Below, piece by piece: positions 15,818 to 23,244 of a DNA stretch of 58,206 nucleotides. Each line of letters starts with the position of its first letter. Position 1 is the first letter of the stretch. The DNA is from CAZVFE01 sp964626405 (GTDB taxonomy: Bacteria > Bacteroidota > Bacteroidia > Cytophagales > Spirosomataceae), in assembly GCA_964626405.1 (NCBI GenBank), contig CAZVFE010000001.1, forward strand, positions 1 to 58,206, given 5' to 3'. The notes beneath the pieces are model-generated. The model had not been told where the DNA came from. It did not search any database and was given only the letters and a program-made list of their open reading frames with translations. A program made the position numbers and the translations under genes.

Positions 15818-16624
15818 ATGAGGCATAATTTAATTTTAAAAAAACCATTAGCAGTATTTGATCTTGAAACCACAGGAATTGATGTAGCAAATGATCGAAT
15901 TGTAGAAATATGTGTTGCCAAGGCCAATATGGATGGTTCCGTAGAAGTTAAGACTAGAAGAATCAATCCAACTATCCCAATCCCTGCGGAGGCCTCAGCA
16001 GTTCATGGAATTTATGATGAAGATGTAGTGAATGAACCAACCTTTAAGCAAATCGGAAAATCAATGGAACAATTCCTAGCAGGTTGTGACTTAGCTGGTT
16101 TTAATTCAAATAAATTTGATATACCCTTATTAGTAGAAGAATTTTTGCGGGCAGATATCCCCTTCGAAATGAAAAATCGAAAGCTGATTGACGTCCAAAG
16201 AATATATCATATGATGGAACCTCGAAACCTTACTGCTGCTTTTAAGTTTTATTGTGATAAGGATTTGGAAGGCGCACACAGTGCAGAAGCAGATGTATTG
16301 GCAACACTTCAAGTTTTGGATGCCCAAGTTCATAAATATGAAAATACTCCTATGAAAAATTCAGAAGGAGAAACCGTATATCCGATTAAAAACGATATGG
16401 AATTGTTAGGAAAATTAAGCGAAAACAACCGTATTGATTTTGCCGGAAGGATGATATACAAAGACGGAGTTGAGGTATTTAATTTTGGAAAATATAGTAA
16501 TCAGCCAATAAAAGAAGTATTAAGCAAAGATCCTAATTATTATGATTGGATGATGAAAGGAAATTTTTCTCAAGATACTAAAAGGAAATTAACAGAAATA
16601 AAATTAAGAGAATTCAAAAACTAA
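15818..16624 (+). CDS. DnaQ-like 3'-5' exonuclease with ExoX-like C-terminal domain
   Basis: This is a 268-residue DEDDh exonuclease. The acidic residues are Asp15 and Glu17 (FDLETTG), Asp101 (NSNKFDIPLL), His154 and Asp159 (GAHSAEADV). Residues 215-265 form a small C-terminal domain (FGKYSNQPIKEVL, NYYDWMMKGNF) like that found in exodeoxyribonuclease X-type proteins. It is not the polymerase III epsilon subunit proper, since it is a free-standing protein with an accessory domain. The likely role is proofreading-like or repair degradation of single-stranded DNA ends. It lies immediately upstream of nuoK but a promoter element separates them. Confidence 0.9.
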   Translation: MRHNLILKKPLAVFDLETTGIDVANDRIVEICVAKANMDGSVEVKTRRINPTIPIPAEASAVHGIYDEDVVNEPTFKQIGKSMEQFLAGCDLAGFNSNKFDIPLLVEEFLRADIPFEMKNRKLIDVQRIYHMMEPRNLTAAFKFYCDKDLEGAHSAEADVLATLQVLDAQVHKYENTPMKNSEGETVYPIKNDMELLGKLSENNRIDFAGRMIYKDGVEVFNFGKYSNQPIKEVLSKDPNYYDWMMKGNFSQDTKRKLTEIKLREFKN

Positions 16625-16659
16625 TTGAATTAGTTATATAATTTTCGCTAACTTTTTAA

Positions 16660-16667
16660 TAAATTTG
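16660..16667 (+). promoter_or_regulatory. -7 promoter element upstream of nuoK
   Basis: TAAATTTG, a perfect TAnnTTTG match, lies 31 bases before the nuoK ATG in the 74-base gap after the exonuclease gene. A clean -33 box is not apparent. It supports nuoK being first in its own transcription unit rather than the tail of a longer nuo operon. Confidence 0.5.
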
Positions 16668-16698
16668 CGAACTTAAATACTGCCTAGTTAAGATTTAT

Positions 16699-17028
16699 AT
16701 GGAATCATTACCAGAGGTTATTCAAACCATTCCCGTTGATTACTATATTATGTTGAGTTCTGCTCTATTCATAATCGGTATATTCGGAGTACTTACAAGA
16801 AGAAATGCAATTATTGTATTTATGTCTGTAGAACTTATGCTTAATTCTGTAAATTTATTGCTTACAGCGTTTTCATCTTATTTTTCAGATCCTTCTGGAC
16901 AAATTTTTGTTTTCTTTATTATGGCCGTTGCAGCTGCTGAAGTAGCCGTAGGACTGGCCATTATAGTGATGATTTATAGAAATATTCAAAGTATTGATAT
17001 TGGAATACTTAACAAATTAAAAAACTAA
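16699..17028 (+). CDS. nuoK: NADH-quinone oxidoreductase subunit K
   Basis: This is a 109-residue membrane subunit of respiratory complex I with three transmembrane helices. The second carries the conserved MSVELMLNSVNLLL with its buried Glu, and the third FFIMAVAAAEVAVGLAI contains the second conserved Glu. It takes part in proton translocation next to the quinone channel. nuoL begins 4 bases after its stop. It is unusual that nuoJ and the other subunit genes do not precede it here. Confidence 0.96.
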   Translation: MESLPEVIQTIPVDYYIMLSSALFIIGIFGVLTRRNAIIVFMSVELMLNSVNLLLTAFSSYFSDPSGQIFVFFIMAVAAAEVAVGLAIIVMIYRNIQSIDIGILNKLKN

Positions 17029-17032
17029 CGCA

Positions 17033-18919
17033 ATGTCCCCTATTCTGGTTTTAGTATTATTACCTTTAATTGGATTTATAATTAATGGAATTGCTTATCC
17101 AAGACTTTCAAACAGTATTTCCGCTGTAATTGGACTAGCCGGCCCTGTAATTGGGTTCATTATTTCTGTATTTTTATTTCAAAATCCATCAGATTATTCC
17201 CAAGAAATTGAATTACTTCCTTGGATTCAAATTGGAGATTTGTCCATCCCTTTAAGTCTGGCCATAGATCCACTCTCAATCATGATGCTCTTAATCATCA
17301 CAGGAGTTGGTTCTTTAATCCACCTTTATTCAATTGGATATATGTCGCATGATAAAGGATTTGGAAAGTTTTTCGCTTTCTTAAATCTTTTTATCTTTTT
17401 CATGCTTCTACTTGTTTTAGGGGCAAATTTCGTAGTATTATTCATTGGTTGGGAGGGCGTAGGATTGTGCTCGTATTTGTTGATCGGTTTTTGGAATAAG
17501 AAAAATAGTTTTGGAGATGCAGCGAGAAAAGCCTTCATCATGAATAGAATTGGTGACCTTGGCTTTTTAATAGGAATCTTTTTAATCTTTCAAGTTTTCG
17601 GTACTGCCAATTTTAAAGAAATCCTAGCATCTATTGAATCTAATTCAGTAGAGACATCATTATTCCCTGCAATTGCTTTCTGTTTATTCATTGGAGCAAT
17701 GGGAAAATCAGCTCAAATACCACTTTTCACGTGGTTACCAGATGCAATGGCAGGACCAACACCTGTATCCGCATTAATCCACGCTGCAACAATGGTTACT
17801 GCTGGAATTTATATGGTAATCAGAGCGAATGCAATTTTTGAACTAAGTCCTGAGGTTCTAGACTTTATTGGATGGATTGGTTTAGCTACTGCACTTTTAG
17901 GAGCAATTATCGGACTTTTACAAAACGACATTAAAAAGGTTTTAGCTTATTCTACTGTATCCCAATTAGGTTATATGTTTATTGGCTTAGGATCCTCAGC
18001 ATATACTGCATCCTTTTTTCATGTAATGACGCATGCTTTTTTTAAAGCCCTACTATTTTTGGGTGCAGGGTCAGTGATCCATGCCATGTCAGACGAACAA
18101 GATATTCGTAAAATGGGTGGATTATCGAAAAAATTACCTATCACCTTTATTACTTTCCTGATTGCAACAATCGCAATTTCTGGAATTCCTCCATTTGCTG
18201 GATTCTTCTCAAAAGATGAAATCTTGGCTTCTGTATATCATCATAATTTAGCCATTTGGTGGTTAGCAATTATTGGTTCGGGCCTTACTTCCTTTTATAT
18301 GTTTAGGGTTCTCATCATTACCTTTTTTGGTGAATTTAGAGGGACTGAAAACCAAAAACATCATTTACATGAATCCCCATTACTAATGACAATCCCACTT
18401 ATGATTTTAGCAGTATTGTCTATGGGAGGAGGATTAATCAATATCCCTCATTTCTTCGGAGGAAATGAATTTTTGGCAGGATGGCTAAGCCCTATACTTC
18501 CAATTCATGTAGAAACAGTAAGCGAATTTCATTTATTCTCTTTAGAAGCATCCGCACCAATTTTAGCAGGTTTACTACCTGCCGCTTTGGCAATTTATAT
18601 TTATGGAATTAAAAAATATGTTCCTAAAGAGGATAATCAGATTGAAGGAATAAATAAAATAGTTTATAATAAGTTTTATATTGATGAAGCTTACGAATTA
18701 TTATTTCAAAGACCAATCCGTTTCTTATCAGGTTTTTTCGCCCAATTTATCGATTTCCTAGTTATCGATTTAATAGTTGAAGGAACTGGAAGGGTTTCAG
18801 AAAAACTATCTTTAGAATTGAAAAAGATTCAAACAGGTAATGTTGGATATTATATTTTCTTCATGACCATTTCAATAGCATTAATAATTTTATTGAGTAT
18901 AGGATCTCAAATTATTTAA
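17033..18919 (+). CDS. nuoL: NADH-quinone oxidoreductase subunit L
   Basis: This is the 628-residue antiporter-like distal subunit of complex I with about 16 membrane helices. The first part carries LLLVLGANFVVLFIGWEGVG with the conserved Glu, followed by GDAARKAFIMNRIGD. The core proton channel segments are TWLPDAMAGPTPVSALIHAA and LQNDIKKVLAYSTVSQLGYM, with conserved Lys residues and the FHVMTHAFFKALLFLGAG helix. The C-terminal part supplies the long lateral helix typical of NuoL. It lies in the order nuoK-L-M-N, with short gaps of 4, 11 and 19 bases. Confidence 0.97.
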   Translation: MSPILVLVLLPLIGFIINGIAYPRLSNSISAVIGLAGPVIGFIISVFLFQNPSDYSQEIELLPWIQIGDLSIPLSLAIDPLSIMMLLIITGVGSLIHLYSIGYMSHDKGFGKFFAFLNLFIFFMLLLVLGANFVVLFIGWEGVGLCSYLLIGFWNKKNSFGDAARKAFIMNRIGDLGFLIGIFLIFQVFGTANFKEILASIESNSVETSLFPAIAFCLFIGAMGKSAQIPLFTWLPDAMAGPTPVSALIHAATMVTAGIYMVIRANAIFELSPEVLDFIGWIGLATALLGAIIGLLQNDIKKVLAYSTVSQLGYMFIGLGSSAYTASFFHVMTHAFFKALLFLGAGSVIHAMSDEQDIRKMGGLSKKLPITFITFLIATIAISGIPPFAGFFSKDEILASVYHHNLAIWWLAIIGSGLTSFYMFRVLIITFFGEFRGTENQKHHLHESPLLMTIPLMILAVLSMGGGLINIPHFFGGNEFLAGWLSPILPIHVETVSEFHLFSLEASAPILAGLLPAALAIYIYGIKKYVPKEDNQIEGINKIVYNKFYIDEAYELLFQRPIRFLSGFFAQFIDFLVIDLIVEGTGRVSEKLSLELKKIQTGNVGYYIFFMTISIALIILLSIGSQII

Positions 18920-18930
18920 AAAATTAAGGT

Positions 18931-20343
18931 ATGTCATTACTCTTATTACTTATAATACCAATAATATTAGGATTAGGTTTAATCAGTTTTAAACCTGAAA
19001 AATCCTCCCAAATTGGCGTCATTGGATCTCTTATCCAACTGGGATTAGCAATATATTTTTTATATGGAAATAAAAATTCTGAAGGTTTAGATTGGAACTG
19101 GATTCCTGATGCAGGTATCCGCTTCAAACTCCTATTAGATGATATTAACTCCCCATTAGTATTATTGTCTACTATCATCTTCCCATTTATCTTAGGCACT
19201 ATTTGTAATACAGATAAAGGAAATGATGGAAAATATGTTGGACTACTTTCTATCATGCAAGGTTTGATGGTAGGGGCCTTTCTAGCTCAAGATGCATTTT
19301 TATTTTATTTCTTTTTTGAAGCTGCTCTAATTCCAATTTATTTTATAATTACCCAATACGGAGAAGGAAATAGAAATAAAATAGCGACAAAATTTTTTGT
19401 ATATACCCTATTCGGTTCCCTTTTCTTGTTAATTGGATTAATTTATATTTACCTAAGAGGTTCAGGATTGAAACCTTCTGCAGATTTTCAATATTTATAC
19501 GAAACTGCATCAAAATTAAATCCAAAAGAACAAAATTTATTATTATTTGCTTTCTTCATAGCATTTGCAATCAAAATGCCAATGTTCCCTTTTCATACTT
19601 GGCAACCTGATACCTATACGAGTGCCCCTGCTCAAGGGACTATGATGCTTTCAGGTATCATGCTAAAAATGGGAACCTATGGAGTAATTAAAATGATTCT
19701 ACCAATGTTTGGTCCAGCACTTGAAAATTATGGGAATATCTTAATTATTCTTTCCATAGTTGGAGTAGTTTATGGCTCAATAATTGCCATTCAACAAACA
19801 GATGCAAAAAGAATTTTAGCCTATTCCTCTTTTGCCCACGTAGGACTTATCTCTGCTGGAATGTTGACACAAGGTCAAGAGGCCATACAAGGAGCCATTT
19901 ATCAAATGGTTTCACATGGAATAAATGTAGTAGGATTATTTTTTGTGATTGATATCATTGAAAGAAGAACAAAAACAAGAAATATCTTCCAGTTAGGAGG
20001 AATTACCCAATATTCCTATATACTTTCCGTTGGATTTATCATTTTGAGCCTTGGGTCTGTTGGTCTTCCCCTTACCAATGGATTTATAGGAGAATTTATC
20101 TTATTGAAAAATATTTTCAATTATTCGAATTGGATGGGAATACTTGCGGGTCTTACCATCATTTTAGGCGCAGTCTATACGTTGAGATTAATCCAAAAAT
20201 CTATTTTTGGAAATGAATCTAAATTAACCACCAATTTCCAAGATTTAAGTTACCAAGAAAAAATAGTTTTGGTTTCATTAAGCATCTTTGTAATTATTGG
20301 TGGTATAATTCCTTCATTAATATTTCAACTAATAAATATTTAA
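18931..20343 (+). CDS. nuoM: NADH-quinone oxidoreductase subunit M
   Basis: This is a 470-residue proton-pumping membrane subunit of complex I with about 14 helices. FLFYFFFEAALIPIYFII carries the conserved Glu, and MFPFHTWQPDTYTSAPAQGT plus QTDAKRILAYSSFAHVGLIS are the characteristic antiporter-like channel motifs. Its length is slightly short but normal for Bacteroidota. It is the third gene of the nuoKLMN unit. Confidence 0.97.
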   Translation: MSLLLLLIIPIILGLGLISFKPEKSSQIGVIGSLIQLGLAIYFLYGNKNSEGLDWNWIPDAGIRFKLLLDDINSPLVLLSTIIFPFILGTICNTDKGNDGKYVGLLSIMQGLMVGAFLAQDAFLFYFFFEAALIPIYFIITQYGEGNRNKIATKFFVYTLFGSLFLLIGLIYIYLRGSGLKPSADFQYLYETASKLNPKEQNLLLFAFFIAFAIKMPMFPFHTWQPDTYTSAPAQGTMMLSGIMLKMGTYGVIKMILPMFGPALENYGNILIILSIVGVVYGSIIAIQQTDAKRILAYSSFAHVGLISAGMLTQGQEAIQGAIYQMVSHGINVVGLFFVIDIIERRTKTRNIFQLGGITQYSYILSVGFIILSLGSVGLPLTNGFIGEFILLKNIFNYSNWMGILAGLTIILGAVYTLRLIQKSIFGNESKLTTNFQDLSYQEKIVLVSLSIFVIIGGIIPSLIFQLINI

Positions 20344-20362
20344 CAGTTTAATTGATTTTAAA

Positions 20363-21760
20363 ATGTATTCAATTTTAGCATTATCACTTTTTGGAATATT
20401 AAATTTGTTTTTAGGTTTCTATTCAAATAAAAAAACCTTACAAACTATTAATCAATTATTCTTAATTATCACCATGGGCCTTACCATGATGGACTGGAAC
20501 CATGAATACCTTTGGTTTGGAGACTTAATTAAAACCAATAATTTAAGTATTAATTTCAGTGTTATCATTCAATTAGCAGCTCTATTGGTAATTTCATTCT
20601 CAAATGGATTTGGATACGACGATATTTATTCACAGCCAGCTGAATATTATGCCTTAATGCTTTTCTCTTTAGTTGGAGGTATTCTAATGGTTACTTTTAC
20701 TCATTTTATTAGCTTCTTCGTCGGCCTAGAAATACTTTCAGTTGCCATGTATATTCTTACAGGTTCAGATAAAAGAAATCTTAGATCCAATGAAGCTGCC
20801 CTAAAATATTTCCTAATGGGTGCATTTGCAACTGGTATTCTCCTTTTTGGTATTGCACTTGTCTATGGAGTAACTCATACTTTTTATATCGAATCAACTG
20901 CTTCTGCTTTAGCAAATCTTGCTCCAGAATCTAGACCAATATTCTTGTATGTTGGCTTAGCCCTAGTTACAGTCGGACTGCTTTTTAAAGTTTCTGCAGC
21001 TCCATTTCACTTCTGGACACCAGACGTCTATCAAGGTGCTCCTACAATTTTTACAATGTTTATGTCAACAGTTGTAAAAACAGTAGGTTTCGCAGCTTTA
21101 TACAAAATTCTCCACACAGCATTCGGACCGATTGAAAAAGAATGGTTAGTGCCAGTATATTATGTTTCCATGATTACTCTGATTATTGCCAATTTTACAG
21201 CATTATTTCAAACGAATATAAAAAGAATGCTGGCCTATTCAAGTATATCACATGCAGGGTATATTTTACTAACAATAATTTCTACACAAAAATCTACCAA
21301 TGCTAGTATTTTATACTATTCATTAGTTTATACTTTAGCTACTATTACAGCCTTTGGTGTTTTTAAAGTAGTTTCAGAATATTTAACTGGAAGAACTGAT
21401 CGTTCAGAGGATTTGGAAGGTTTTAAAGGTTTGGCTAAAAATAATCCATTATTGGCAATTAGCTTCTCCATCGCTTTAATTTCTCTTGCAGGTATCCCAC
21501 TAACTGCTGGCTTTTGGGGTAAATTTTACGTATTCAGAGATTTATTCAATAGAGATATTTTATATCCGGTAATTGTCGGAATAATCACTTCATGTGTCGG
21601 AATTTTCTATTATTTCAAACCTATACTTTCAGTTTATAGCTCAGAAAAAGAAATAGAAAAAATTGAAATTCCCTTTTCAATAAAAATTACTTTGATTTTA
21701 ACAACCATTTTTACTATTTTACTAGGACTTTATCCAACCTTAGCAAAACAGTTATTCTAA
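20363..21760 (+). CDS. nuoN: NADH-quinone oxidoreductase subunit N
   Basis: This is a 465-residue antiporter-like subunit of complex I. Conserved parts include FFVGLEILSVAMYILTGSDK with the buried Glu, EAALKYFLMGAFATGILLFG, AAPFHFWTPDVYQGAPT, and TNIKRMLAYSSISHAGYILL. About 14 transmembrane helices are evident from hydrophobicity. It closes the complex I block; a GtrA-family gene starts 4 bases later. Confidence 0.96.
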   Translation: MYSILALSLFGILNLFLGFYSNKKTLQTINQLFLIITMGLTMMDWNHEYLWFGDLIKTNNLSINFSVIIQLAALLVISFSNGFGYDDIYSQPAEYYALMLFSLVGGILMVTFTHFISFFVGLEILSVAMYILTGSDKRNLRSNEAALKYFLMGAFATGILLFGIALVYGVTHTFYIESTASALANLAPESRPIFLYVGLALVTVGLLFKVSAAPFHFWTPDVYQGAPTIFTMFMSTVVKTVGFAALYKILHTAFGPIEKEWLVPVYYVSMITLIIANFTALFQTNIKRMLAYSSISHAGYILLTIISTQKSTNASILYYSLVYTLATITAFGVFKVVSEYLTGRTDRSEDLEGFKGLAKNNPLLAISFSIALISLAGIPLTAGFWGKFYVFRDLFNRDILYPVIVGIITSCVGIFYYFKPILSVYSSEKEIEKIEIPFSIKITLILTTIFTILLGLYPTLAKQLF

Positions 21761-21764
21761 TAAA

Positions 21765-22262
21765 TTGGCTATAAAACTCAAAAGTATTTTTAATAAGAAA
21801 GATTTAATTTCTTATTTCTTAGTGGCAGGTTCTGGTGCCATAGTTCAAATTATTTCTGGGGCAATACTTAAAGATTGGTTCAATTTAAGCTATACCAATA
21901 CCGTGGCCTTGGGTTATATTGTAGCATTTTTTTACGGATTTTCCCTAACAAAATTATTCGCATTTGGAATTAGATATTCAAGAAGAACTACCAGGGAAAT
22001 TTTTAAATTTATATTAGTTTCAATCGGTTCATTTTTTATTACCGTTTATATAAGCCTTCTAACTTATACAATTTTAAATTCCTATGGAGAGGATTTTTAT
22101 TATCGAATCCCTTTTGCAGTAAAAGAAATAAATTTGAGCCAATTATTCTCAACACTTACAGGAATGGGTTTAAGTTTTTTATTCAATTTTATTATGCATA
22201 AAACATTCACTTTTAAAGAAAGTGGATTCTATGAAAAGCTTAAAAAACTCTTAGAATTATAG
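21765..22262 (+). CDS. GtrA family membrane protein
   Basis: The protein has 165 residues and four predicted transmembrane helices. The pattern FLVAGSGAIVQIISGAILKD at the N-terminus and LSFLFNFIMHKTFTFKES at the C-terminus is that of the GtrA family, small membrane proteins associated with polyprenyl-linked sugar flipping or glycan transfer. No ATG is available before the conserved N-terminus; the TTG at 21765, 4 bases after nuoN, is the best start, so translation probably depends on coupling with nuoN. The functional connection with complex I is unclear. Confidence 0.85.
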   Translation: MAIKLKSIFNKKDLISYFLVAGSGAIVQIISGAILKDWFNLSYTNTVALGYIVAFFYGFSLTKLFAFGIRYSRRTTREIFKFILVSIGSFFITVYISLLTYTILNSYGEDFYYRIPFAVKEINLSQLFSTLTGMGLSFLFNFIMHKTFTFKESGFYEKLKKLLEL

Positions 22263-22298
22263 GAAATTTTTCAACTTCTTAAAATTTTCTTAAAAAAA

Positions 22299-22330
22299 TT
22301 TGGAGCATATAATATTTTATTCTAAATTTG
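22299..22330 (+). promoter_or_regulatory. Strong Bacteroidota promoter for the acidic lipoprotein gene
   Basis: TTTG (22299-22302) and TAAATTTG (22323-22330) are perfect matches to the -33 and -7 elements of Bacteroidota primary sigma promoters, with a 20-base spacer. The ATG follows 27 bases downstream. This is the best promoter in the window. Confidence 0.8.
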
Positions 22331-22357
22331 AGCTTCAAATCTTAAATTTTTATTAAA

Positions 22358-22549
22358 ATGAAAAAGGTATTCGCATTATTATTTGTTACTGGAATGATGG
22401 CTTTAGCATCATGTGGTGGTGAGCAAGCTGCTGAAGAAGCACCAGCTACTGAAGAAGTTGCTGTTGAGTCTATGGAAGCTGATACTACTATGGCTGACAC
22501 TACTATGGCTGAAGAAGCTCCAGCTGCTGAAGAAGCTGCTGCTGAGTAA
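22358..22549 (+). CDS. Small acidic Ala/Glu-rich lipoprotein
   Basis: This is a 63-residue lipoprotein precursor. The hydrophobic signal MKKVFALLFVTGMMALASC ends in a lipobox (LASC) with lipidation at Cys19. The mature 45 residues are almost only Ala, Glu, Asp, Thr, Pro and Met, with two exact ADTTM repeats, so the protein is disordered and very acidic. The codons are strongly biased to GCT, GAA and ACT, unlike the AT-rich neighbours and typical of abundant proteins. A perfect promoter and an intrinsic terminator bracket it, making it a free-standing, probably highly expressed gene. I do not recognise a function; homologous short lipoproteins occur in Cytophagales. Confidence 0.85.
   Translation: MKKVFALLFVTGMMALASCGGEQAAEEAPATEEVAVESMEADTTMADTTMAEEAPAAEEAAAE
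22478..22507 (+). repeat. Two tandem 15-base repeats in the lipoprotein gene
   Basis: GCTGATACTACTATG is followed directly by GCTGACACTACTATG, identical but for one silent T/C change. Each unit encodes ADTTM. The repeat keeps the reading frame, so copy number could vary between strains without disrupting the protein. Confidence 0.8.
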
Positions 22550-22571
22550 TTCTAGCTCAAAAGAAATTAAG

Positions 22572-22601
22572 AGTCCTTCTCAAGAGAAGGACTTTTTTTT
22601 T
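22572..22601 (+). terminator. Intrinsic terminator after the acidic lipoprotein gene
   Basis: AGTCCTTCTC and GAGAAGGACT form a perfect inverted repeat around AA, which folds as an 8-9 bp stem with a 4-6 base loop, followed by nine T. It begins 22 bases after the stop. It also overlaps the space immediately before the sprT-like gene, so that gene needs its own promoter or read-through. Confidence 0.9.
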
Positions 22602-22614
22602 ATATCTTCGGGAA

Positions 22615-23244
22615 ATGAAAGGAAAGCAAAAAATTCAATCATTTCTAGACCATTTCCCCCAGGAAGTCGCAGAATATTGTTTTGACCTCTGGAATGATAA
22701 TAATTTTGAACTTTATTTAAGTAAATCTCGAAACTCAAAATTAGGCGACTTTTGTATCAAGAAAAATGAGCCATTAAGAATTACCCTAAATCACGACCTC
22801 CCTCCTTACCAATTTTTGATTACCTATATTCATGAGGTTGCACATTATATCACCTATACCAAAATAAAAACCTTAAGAAATCCGCATGGAAAAGAATGGA
22901 AGAATACCTTTAGAGAATTATTCGAACCTATATTAGAGGAATCTCTCCTACCTGGAGAATTAATAATTGAACTAAAAAAATATTTGAAAAATCCTGCTGC
23001 CACCAGTTATGGCCATGAAGGTCTAAAAAAAGTTCTAAAAAAATTAGAAGGAAATTCTTCTATTATTACTCTCGAAGAAATTGATAATAATTCTTTATTT
23101 CGAATTAAAAACTTAATTTTAATTAAAGGAGAATTAAGAAGAACAAGATATCTTTGTAAAGATGCCAATTCAAACAAAAAATTCTTGGTTTCAAAATTTG
23201 CTGAAATTATCCCATTGGAAAATTTTGGGAATATTATTCCTTAA
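22615..23244 (+). CDS. SprT-like zinc metalloprotease family protein
   Basis: This is a 209-residue cytoplasmic protein. The zinc site is HEVAH (His73, Glu74, His77) in TYIHEVAHYITYT, and His91 in NPHGKEWK is the third ligand, exactly the SprT-like pattern. The C-terminal part (RRTRYLCKDANSNK) resembles the end of the family's C-terminal domain but has a single Cys, so the usual four-Cys zinc ribbon seems degenerate. SprT-like proteins include DNA-protein crosslink proteases in eukaryotes; the bacterial role is unclear. The 3' end overlaps the porU frame by 83 bases. Confidence 0.88.
   Translation: MKGKQKIQSFLDHFPQEVAEYCFDLWNDNNFELYLSKSRNSKLGDFCIKKNEPLRITLNHDLPPYQFLITYIHEVAHYITYTKIKTLRNPHGKEWKNTFRELFEPILEESLLPGELIIELKKYLKNPAATSYGHEGLKKVLKKLEGNSSIITLEEIDNNSLFRIKNLILIKGELRRTRYLCKDANSNKKFLVSKFAEIIPLENFGNIIP

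Noticed and set aside
15760..15966. N-terminal extension of the HAD phosphatase frame
   Set aside because: It covers the start and coding sequence of the divergent exonuclease and shows no family similarity; the HAD motif begins within 11 residues of the later ATG at 15759.
22263..22300. Candidate terminator after the GtrA gene
   Set aside because: A/T runs are present but no stem of useful length can be formed before the lipoprotein promoter.
22413..22685. Leu/Lys-rich 90-codon frame over the acidic lipoprotein gene
   Set aside because: It is the +1 frame of the GCT/GAA-rich lipoprotein sequence, so Leu and Lys runs are an artefact; it also runs through the terminator and into the sprT-like gene.
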